DNA of 64,000 nt, from assembly GCA_964036195.1 (NCBI GenBank), contig OZ038452.1, forward strand, positions 26,733,785 to 26,797,784. The letters run 5' to 3'. A program made the translations under genes and the position numbers. The notes under the pieces were generated by a model. That model worked only from the letters and a program-made list of their open reading frames with translations. It was not told where the DNA came from and did not search any database. Source of the stretch: Sphaerolaimus hirsutus (taxonomy: Eukaryota; Nematoda; Chromadorea; Monhysterida; Sphaerolaimidae). Of the stretch, positions 55,805-64,000 are shown piece by piece. The first letter of the stretch is position 1; each line of letters starts with the position of its first letter.

Positions 55805-56410
55805 TGTTATGCCATCATATTGTAGGCATTTGTTTTTCCTATTTACATTCATTGTCTTACTGTAGTGTTTTTGAATGCAACATGTAAGTGTTTGCCTGCG
55901 AGTAGATCCCCCCCATGCGCCGCTCTATACTTTCCATGCGCCCTAGGTATTTGTGTATGCACTATGTACTCGCGCCGCGGAACGGTTGTGTCGCTGCGGT
56001 TTTTAGGTGTTCCGTTTTTCGTGTCTATGTATTCATGTATGCATTGGGTACTTGGCGCCGCGTAGTAGACTGTTTGGCGCCATTCCATTGTGACATTTTT
56101 GTGTAGGTGCCCCCCCTATCTTATGCATATCCAGCCGATATTTTCAATCGACTGGCAGTCAATGTTTTCGCTATTTCCGCGTGAATATTTTCTCTTTTTT
56201 CCCGACCTATTTTTATTAAGTATTCCACCCAATTTCTACTATCATTATGAACCGATTTAGCTAAATAAACAGCACCGGTTCTGAAATTGGACCCTGGAAT
56301 TCATTTTGGCACTTGCTCGCACACTTTCAAACAGTGTAATTAGGGCCGCCGTCTAATAAACCAACCCCCACCAAGCAATCTTCAATGACCGCAAGTACGC
56401 GGCCATTACA
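55805..56410 (+). repeat. 3' LTR (606 bp)
   Basis: It matches the 5' LTR at all but one position that I can see, and is followed by the target duplication GCGA. Confidence 0.92.
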
Positions 56411-56679
56411 GCGACATGGCGACATTCAGCCTACTCTTATTGTATGCTATATGTGTCTGAGTTTTCAAATTTTCAAATCTTAACTTTTTTCAATTTAAAT
56501 TCAAATTTAATTTAAATAAAATCATTCAACCGTGTTCATTAATTTGCATTTTAAGAAATTTCAGTTTTCACACGAAGTCACGGTGAAAACTAGTGTGTGT
56601 AGGCACATTGGGAAAACAAATTCGAAAATTCGAAAAAGTTTTCAAATTTTCGAATTTTTCTGGACTTTTCGAATTTTTG

Positions 56680-57280
56680 GGCTATTTACACAGGTCCCGG
56701 CCGGGGACTGGGACCCGGCAAAAAATAAATTTTTACAAAAGTTGAAAATTGGTGTCTATGTGTTATTTGCATGTTAATTAGGTGAATTATCACCAAATTA
56801 GCATGCACAAAATTTTCGCAAGATGGTTACATGCTCTGATGTATTTTCTTTGGGGGAGTGTCAAATTTTTGTTCGATTTGTCTGAATTTTTGCATGCACG
56901 TACTCCTGCATGTAGTGAGTGTGCATGCAAAATTTCAGCTCAGGGCGATAAGCGGTTCTTATTTTTTTAATGCTATTATTTTTGTTAATCACTGTATTCT
57001 TCTATAGTGCATGTAATCTTGCCGGGTTCCGGTCCCCGGCAATATCGAAATGTCCCCGGTCGGGGCCAAACGACCCCGGTGAGAACATTTTTTTTTCAGT
57101 ATACAACAAATTTTGGTCCCCGACCGGGGTCGTTTGGCCCCAGTACCACACAAAAATTTAGGGCACTTTTTGATGCTTTGTGGTTATTGTCCCTGGTCGG
57201 GGCCAAACGACCCCGGTGAGAAATTTTTTTTCGGTATACAACAAATTTTGGTCCCGGACCGGGGTCGTTTGGCCCCAGTA
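56680..57280. repeat. element fragment with GGTCGGGGCCAAACGACCCC hairpins
   Basis: From GGGCTATTTACACAGGTCCC the sequence is related to both arms of the palindrome at 62420-63262. At its right, GTCGGGGCCAAACGACCCCG-type units (57053 and 57195) each face an inverse copy (57114 and 57255), giving two consecutive hairpins with loops of about 30-40 nt. No gene. Confidence 0.6.
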
Positions 57281-57508
57281 TAGTGATGTAAAAGCGCCAT
57301 GGCGCTGGCGCCTGGCGCTAGCGCCAAACCAAAAAGCGCCATGGCGCTTTTGGCGCTTGGCGCGTTTTTGCCGTGGCGCCATTGGCGCTTGGCGCCAAGA
57401 CCTTCAATAGCGCCATGGCGCTTTTGGCGCTTGGCGCTATAATTCCGTGGCGCCATTGGCGCTTTGGCGCTAACACTTTAAAAAGCGCCAGAAAAGCGCC
57501 ATACCATC
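57281..57508. mobile_element. one end of a TAGTGATGG hAT-like element
   Basis: It starts TAGTGATGTAAAAGCGCC and consists of GCGCCATGGCGC and TTGGCGCTTGGCGC units. No matching right end follows, so it is a truncated copy. Confidence 0.65.
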
Positions 57509-58456
57509 TATGTACATTTTCGACGGATGGCATCAAATATGCCATCAAAATATGAAATAATTGTTGTTTTTTGTTCAATCCAATATATTCGGATTCATCA
57601 TCTGAGATCATATTCTATTGCAGTGATTTCAATGTTGTTTTGAAGTTTGCAGTAAATAATTATGTCAATTGAATTTCATTTGTGTTTCATTACTAATCTG
57701 TACTGGACACATTACCTGTGTTCAACAGCAGTGTGCGTGCAAAATGATGATATAGGCTGATGATATCATAGATAATGTTGTTTAGTGCTGGCACATTGCC
57801 AACACTGGTGGCTTACACTAGCCAAAGTTTCATGATCACAACTTAAAGCAGCATTGAGCTAGAGCACCATGTGTACATCAGTACAAAATGACCGAAATTG
57901 TAACCCCCACAGTTCCGCAGTGGGTGGAGCTAGATGGGTGAAATTTTGGATGAAAACTCAAAACACCTTATATATTAACGTGTTACGATTTTATGACCAT
58001 AGCGAACGGCAAACACTGTCCAGGGACTTTTTACATGCTGTTGTACATTGGCCGATTTTGATGTCATTAAAGTATGTTGGGGTTTGGGGTCTGGGCTATG
58101 ACCAAAAATTATTGTTTGCTCAAATAATCCCCAAGTCCTGAGATAAGGGGGGTCTATACAAAGGTGTTCATTTTGTATGCCTAATCTGGACATTGATTTT
58201 GAAGCTTAAAAAGTTGGTCATTTATGCACTGTTTTGGATTGGTCAACACTTAAAATCACCAGGACAGCGTGCAGATTCAATTTGTGTGGTTGGATTAGTG
58301 ATGTGTAAATTTCATATGCTGATTTGATCCAGTTTGCATGCAATTTCAGAACTCAATATCTCAGCCATTTCTCAACCGATTTTAACCAATAAACACTTAA
58401 AATGATCATAATCACCTGGAGCTTCCATATTTATGTTCTGATTCTCAGCTGCCCAT
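57509..58456. other. intergenic sequence, nothing recognised
   Basis: AT-rich DNA without a supported gene or clear repeat end. Confidence 0.4.
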
Positions 58457-58813
58457 CCTAGACCCTGTAAAAGACCCTGAAAAGTGTCAAAGACCCTGTA
58501 AAATGTCATGTGTCATGTAAAATACCCTGTAAAGTGTCATGTGTATCCAAATCTTTTCTTATCATATCCAAATCTTATGTTTTTGTATCCAATACTTACC
58601 GTTTACATAAGATTTGGATACAAAAACATAAGATTTGGATACAAAAACATAAGATTTGGATACACATGGTACTTTACAGGGTCTCTTACATGACATTTGA
58701 CAACTAACTGGGTCTTTTACATGACACATGACGCTTTACAGGGTTTTACATGACACATGACATTTTACAGGGTCTTTGACACTTTACAGGGTCTTTTAAA
58801 GGGTCTGGGAGTG
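58457..58813. mobile_element. foldback MITE, CCAGACCCTGTAAA family
   Basis: It begins CCTAGACCCTGTAAAAGACC and ends with the inverse, AGGGTCTGGGAGTG. It is filled with GTCATGTGTCATGTAAAA-like words. The centre holds three tandem copies of ATAAGATTTGGATACAAAAA (58606-58670), which pair with inverse copies just left of them. Confidence 0.7.
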
Positions 58814-59160
58814 CCCCCAGCATGTGGTCTATGCCCATTTCTAGTTTACACACTATTATTATTTTGCATATGGCCTGCATAAACATTTTTTGATCTCCAA
58901 ATGATTGAGATTGTGATTTATGATGATCTGTGGTGCACAGCAATAATTACTTTGAATGGCTATGTAAGTGACAGATTATTCTTACAATTGTTTTTTACAA
59001 TGGGGTATTTATTGTGGCATAAACTGTATTTTGCAATGGGACACACTTGTAAATTGAAAAAGTTCACATTGATGCGATTGAGTAGTCAATGTTCGATTAA
59101 TCAAGTGGAGCATTTGATGTTTGCATGTGTTTTACTCTGCTCCAACATAATAGGCACATG

Positions 59161-61753
59161 TAGTGATGGAAAAGCGCCATGGCGCTTTTGGCGCCTGGCA
59201 CTAGCACCAAAGCAAAAAGCGCCATGGCGCTTTTGGCACTTGGCGCTAAAATGCTCTGGCACCATTGGCGCTTGGCGCCGGCATCTAAGAAAGCTCCATG
59301 GTGCTTTTGGTGCTTGGCGCCATTTTCTGGTGGCGCTATTGGCGCCTGGCGCCAGCATTTAAAATGGTGTGTTGACCGTAGTGGAATGGATGGATAGAGA
59401 ATACAGAGAAATAACAATTAGGAGTAATTTGTCCATATTTATTTCATGCACTGTGTAATTTATCTGCACAAACTATTTCTATTCATGCACTATATTATTT
59501 TACCACAACTAATCTTCAGTTTTCATACACTATATTATTTCTCCATGGAAAATATTTGAGTAAGAAAGTGTCTTATAAGTTATTGTAGGATTATTGAGAA
59601 TATTCAGGTTAAAAGGTCAATTATGTTATAATTAGGTTTATGGATATAAAATTAGGCTCATTCGACTCGCCATAATTTTCTGGTTATTATTATGTATATA
59701 CATTTGTATGGTTTACATGTAAAATGGAAGCATCAAACCTTGTTATAATATATTTTCTTTACTTTACTTTACATACCTTCTTTGAACGAGTGTCCTAATA
59801 GAGAAATGGTGCCCTGCATATTTGACTAGCATATACTTTACATAGCCCTTGGCATAGACATATTCAATGAACTTTGCAATACTCTATTCACATATATATT
59901 TGACATGTTTTATATATGGAATCTCATGCCAATTTCAACTATGACATTCATTTACCTCATTAAACCCCAATTTGCTCAACTATCAAATACACATTTTTAT
60001 GAAGTGATTATTATACTTAATTCATACCCTGCTCTGCTTATATTTAGGAACAGTTTACAACACTATTTACAGTTTCCAACTCTATCAAATTAGTTTCCAA
60101 ACTGTGTCAATGTTTTCTGACAAATTGGAATAGATTAGTAACTCGCCTGAGTTTGCCAACTTAGCGCCCCACAAGATAAATTGTTTCTTTCTCGCCCAAT
60201 TTGTACTCTGTATTTCTTTACCATACTTGTTTGAATGTGTACGCGTGCTGCATAAGCCAACAGTTTAGGCTAAATGTATCCTATTTGTGCATTGTATTTA
60301 GGAAATTATTGTAGCCAAGTTTTCTATACTAATTTCCGTGTTTCTGCAACTTTGGAAGCTTTTACTTCAGTCTTTTGACCCCGAGTTTGGAATAAATAAG
60401 TTCACAATAGAAACTTTGACTAGGAAGCTTGCTAACTTTGCGCTTTTGTATTTCATGCTGCATCTGATTGACAATAAAGTACCTGAAACAACTTTGAACA
60501 CCTCTTTCAACACACAACAACAAAATAAACATAATTGGCTGCCGGCAAGTGAACATTTGGCTACAAGGAAAATCCAACCACTCTCAAGACCGTCACTCAA
60601 TACGGTCTTGGAGTTACAGCATCGGTGGCAGAGGTTGCTAACTTCAGTGGCTTCATCACAAAATGGCCAAAAAAGTGCCAGCCATGATTATACAAAATTC
60701 AATAATGCAGATAAATCAACAATCTAATTCATGAATTTTCAAGAAAACGGAATTAATTTTGCTGAATTATGGTATACTCAACATAATTTCATATATAGGC
60801 GAGCAATTCCCCAGGAATGTTTTTTGTCAGATGTTTCTGAGGTGGGGGCTATTCAAGGGGGAATACACCATATATGAAATATGAAACACATCCAGGGGGC
60901 AACATGAAAAATACTGAGGGGTGGTCCCAAACCCTGTAAAGTATAATGTAAAGTGTCCACTGTCATGCAAAGTGTCAAATATAAAGTAAAGGGTCAATTG
61001 AGTATTCAAATCTTTTTTTCTGTATCCAAATAATAATTCCTGTATATGGAAAATAAGATTTGGATACAAAAGTAAGATTTTGATACACAGTTGAGACTTG
61101 ACTTTACATTTGACTTTACATCTGATACTTTTCATGACAATTGACACTTTACCTTGCATTAGACTGATTTTACATTTGACACTTTACTTAACAAAGCTTG
61201 GGACTGCCACCAGGTCTGAGTCAGCTGGGGAAATAATACCCTCTGGAAATACCCCCACCCAAAATGAGTGTAAAGAGGATGTAAATTAACTGTATTTTGT
61301 GATCTGTGTTATGCAGAACACATGTAAAAAAATGACTGAGTTACATTAGGACAAGGATTATTATGCGATCTATATTTTATATGTATTTGGACACTTATCT
61401 TTACATTATGGTTATCATCTGAGTCAGGGGTATCCAGGATTTTGTTCCTCTCAGGGGTTCGGTAGATAGCACATCACTCCTCCCAGGGATTGATAGCTGA
61501 AAATACTGTTTGGGACATTGTGCCACATAATAAAACCACATTTTGACTTTGGCGCTGGCGCCATTGGCGCTTGGCGCCATACCCTCCTGGCGCCATTGGC
61601 GCTTGGCGCCGTGATCCAGAAAAGCGCCATGGCACATTTGGCACTTGGCACTAAAACGCTCTGGCTCCATTGGTGCTTGGCGCCATGGTTAGGAAAAGCA
61701 CCATGGCGCTTTTGGCGCTTGGCGCTTAAAACCTGGCACTTTTTCCATCACTA
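59161..61753. mobile_element. hAT-like transposon (2,593 bp, TIR TAGTGATGGAAAA) with GGCGCC minisatellite ends
   Basis: TAGTGATGGAAAAGCGCC on the left, TTTTTCCATCACTA on the right, and the exact 8-bp duplication GGCACATG (59153-59160 and 61754-61761). Minisatellite units lie at 59175-59360 and 61550-61740. The middle is AT-rich. One 129-codon plus-strand frame (60338-60727) has no recognisable motif and is not called a gene. A CCCTGTAAAGTA foldback is nested at about 60926-61210. Confidence 0.9.
60926..61210. mobile_element. foldback MITE of the CCCTGTAAA family nested in the hAT-like element
   Basis: AACCCTGTAAAGTATAATG on the left and degenerate inverse words on the right (TTGACACTTTACTTAACAAA), with ATAAGATTTGGATAC inverse pairs in the middle, as in 58457-58813. 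Confidence 0.55.
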
Positions 61754-64000
61754 GGCACATGGTTTCTGCATGGTACTTTTACAAAGTGCAGAAAACTTTT
61801 AACCTACATGTTTCATTGTCAAAATTGAAACAGCTACTCAATTGAGCCCTCAATAAATTCCACTTTGAATACCCCCACCCCCACTTGAAAAACTGAACAT
61901 TGAATAACCTCCCTCAAATAACTCCTCTATAAAGTTGGCCTTGAATAATGCCCCTTGAATAAATCCATCCCTTAGATAAAATAGTTCACATTGAATAATT
62001 GCCACTTTGAATACCCAACCCCCTTCCAAAAACTGAACCTTGAATAACACCCCTTTGAATAAATCTCTCCTCATTGAGTAATTCCTTGCTTGAGTAAGAT
62101 GTGATTGAGATTGATTGGTCTTTGGTTGTTTTTTGTGTGCACGATTCCTGCGTGGTACTTGCAGACAGTGCAAAGAAGTTGTAACTTACATCTCTCTTTG
62201 CCAAAATTGATAGAGCTACTGTATTTACTCCATTGTTTCCCTCTCTAACTCCCCCCTGTTAGCTGAGTGTAGAAAAAATAAAAAATACCCACTCCCTCTA
62301 AAAAAACCCCACTCCCTGATAGAACTCGTCTCCGATTGATGTCTATGAAAACATTTATGGAAAAAAATATGTTATGTTTGTTTTCTTTTTAGTCATATAT
62401 TCTTTTGTCAGTATTATGGGGCTATTTACAGCAGCCCTTATGAGGGGACGGTCCCAGGTGGAAAATAATTGTTTTCAAAAGTCAATAATTTGTGTGTATG
62501 GCTTGTATGCATATTAATTATGTTTATCATCACAAAATTTGCATTTGCAAAATTTCTTCAAGATGGTTACATGCGCTGATGTAACATCGTTGGGAGGGTG
62601 TATAGAAATTTTTCAATTTGTCTCAATTTTTGTGTGTTTACTTTGATTTGTCTCAATGTGCTTACTTATTCATTTAGTGAGTACGCATGCCAAATTTCAG
62701 CTCAGAGCAGTTAGCGGTTCTTATTTTTTAATGCTTTTATTTTTATCAACCACTGTATTTTTGTATAGTGAATGAAATCCCACATGGGACCGGTCCCTGG
62801 TGACAACAGAAAGTTCCCCGACGCAGTCCAAACATCCCTGGTGAGAAATTTTTTTCATAAACAAATAATTTTGGTCCCTCATAAGTACCACACATTTTTG
62901 TGTGGCACTATGACCGAATGGACTGTGTAAGGGACCAAAATTATTTGTTTATGAAACAAATTTCTCACCAGGGATGTTTGGACTGCGTCTGGGACCTTTC
63001 TGTTCTCACCAGGGACCAGTCCCCAGTGGGATTTTGTTCGCTATACAAAAATACAGTGATTGACAAAAATAAAAAATTTTTAAAATAAGAACCGCTAACT
63101 GCTCTGAGCTGAAGTTTGGCATGCGTACTCAGTAAATGAAGGAGTAAACACATGCCAAAATTGAGACAAATCAAAAAAATTCTATTCACACTCCCAAAGA
63201 ATATGCGTCAGCGCGTGTAACCATCTCGACCGGTCCCTTATAAGGGCTGCTGTAAATAGCCCCATAATACTGACAAAAGAATATATGACTAAAAAGAAAA
63301 CAAACATAACATATTTTTTTCCATGAATGTTTTCATAGACATCAATCAGAGGTGAGTTTTATCAGGGAGTGGGTATTTTTAGAGGGAGCGGGTATTTTTT
63401 CTTTTTTCTACACTTAGCTAACAGGGGGAATTAGAGAGGAAAACAATGGAGTAAATACAGTAGCTCTATCAATTTTTGCAAAGAGAGATGTAAGTTACAA
63501 CTTCTTTGCACTGTCTGCAAGTACCATGCAGGAATTGTGCACAAAATAAACCAACCAAGGACTAATCAATCTCAATCACATCTTACTCAAGCAAGGAATT
63601 ACTCTATGAGGCAAGATTTATTCAAGGGGTGTTATTCAAGGCTCAGTTTTTTGAAGGGGGTGGGGGTATTCAAAGTGGGAATTATTCAATTTGAACTATT
63701 TTATCTAAGGGATAGATTTATTCAAGGGGCATTATTCAAGGCCAACTTTATAGAGGAGTTATTTGAGGGAGGTTATTCAATGTTCAGTTTTTCAGGTGGG
63801 GGTGGGGGTATTCAAAGTGGAATTTATTGAGGGCTCAATTGAGTAGCTGTTTCAATTTTGACAATGAAACATGTAGGTTAAAGTTTTCTGCACTTTGTAA
63901 AAGTACCATGCAGAAACCATGTGCCTAGTGATGGAAAAAGCGCCAGGTTTTAAGCGCCAAGCGCCAAAAGCACCATGGCGCTTTTCCTGACCATGGCGCC
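61680..64000. repeat. large palindrome (arms over 1 kb), right arm cut by the window end
   Basis: Sequence from about 61680 to 62879 reappears inverted from about 62931 to 64000. Examples are GGCTATTTACAGCAGCCC at 62420 with its inverse ending 63261, GTGCACGATTCCTGCGTGGT near 62139 with its inverse near 63541, and the hAT end at 61753 with its inverse at 63926. The right arm lacks about 110 bp present in the left. The tip contains CCACACATTTTTGTGTGG. The hAT target duplication GGCACATG is also mirrored (63918-63925), so the inversion happened after that insertion. Confidence 0.88.
63926..64000. mobile_element. inverted copy of the TAGTGATGG hAT-like element end, running off the window
   Basis: TAGTGATGGAAAAAGCGCC followed by minisatellite units mirrors 61680-61753. 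It is preceded by CATGTGCC, the inverse of the duplication GGCACATG. Confidence 0.85.

Larger units (their letters stand above)
51345..56410 (+). mobile_element. young Gag-protease-only LTR retrotransposon (5,066 bp)
   Basis: Two 606-bp LTRs (TGTTATGCC...GGCCATTACA) flank a leader, a Gag frame and a protease frame. The target duplication is GCGA (51341-51344 and 56411-56414). A TGG directly follows the 5' LTR and the polypurine tract GGGAGGGGC (55796-55804) directly precedes the 3' LTR. By eye the LTRs differ at one site (GTCGCGGCGG against GTCGCTGCGG), so the insertion is recent. Reverse transcriptase, RNase H and integrase are absent, and the space after the protease is too short for them. 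It must depend on a partner element for copying. Confidence 0.93.
51292..56606. mobile_element. Harbinger-type MITE split by an LTR retrotransposon
   Basis: 51292-51344 and 56415-56606 form one small element. The left TIR GGCCCTACACACACTAGTTT and the inverted right TIR GTGCCTACACACACTAGTTT continue for about 45 bp (TTCACCGTGAC and GTGTGAAAACTGAAAT). The flanks are AAT and ATT, so the 3-bp duplication is not perfect. The retrotransposon at 51345-56410 sits inside it, flanked by GCGA on both sides. Confidence 0.82.

Noticed and set aside
60338-60727. 129-codon plus-strand frame in the 2.6-kb hAT-like element
   Set aside because: No transposase or other motif, AT-rich surroundings and no splice partner; probably chance.

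Overview
The window looks like a piece of a repeat-rich, intron-bearing metazoan genome, most likely an invertebrate. It holds a canonical multi-exon animal-type PEBP gene, GT-AG introns of about 60-100 nt, many terminal-inverted-repeat (TIR) elements, and two 200-base N gaps. I cannot name the species. No rRNA, tRNA or CRISPR was seen.

Layout. 1-19.5 kb is a diverged tandem duplication (about 105-7989 and 10286-19500). Its two copies carry different transposon insertions, so each copy serves as the empty site for the other's insertions. Four hAT-like elements with exact 8-bp target duplications are defined this way. 19.6-22.8 kb is a second, shorter duplication around an N gap. 22.8-26.7 kb is non-coding and full of small elements.

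26.7-48.7 kb is the core. A five-exon phosphatidylethanolamine-binding protein gene (minus strand, 175 aa) is split by a 19.4-kb PIF/Harbinger-like element (27238-46650, flanked by ATT) lying in its third intron. The element carries an intact seven-exon DDE transposase (496 aa, minus). Divergently from the same promoter region it carries a 31-exon gene of unknown function (about 1,562 aa, AT-hook at the N-terminus, plus). Nested inside are a small antisense gene, satellite-rich introns, and a young 2.4-kb element with identical 131-bp terminal repeats that holds its own spliced gene. The 7-mer GTAAACT/AGTTTAC is strongly over-represented across the whole element.

49-57 kb: a small Harbinger-type MITE is interrupted by a young 5,066-bp LTR retrotransposon (LTRs about 99.8% identical). 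The retrotransposon encodes only Gag and, after one in-frame UGA, an aspartic protease. Its leader contains 13 copies of the 9-mer CCACTGGGG. Each copy sits at the tip of an RNA hairpin whose stem differs from copy to copy but stays paired. I consider this the most striking undescribed signal in the window.

57-64 kb is more nested transposons, including a 2.6-kb hAT-like element rich in GGCGCC minisatellite. It ends in a palindrome of at least 2.3 kb that runs off the window. Apart from PEBP, every gene found belongs to a mobile element.
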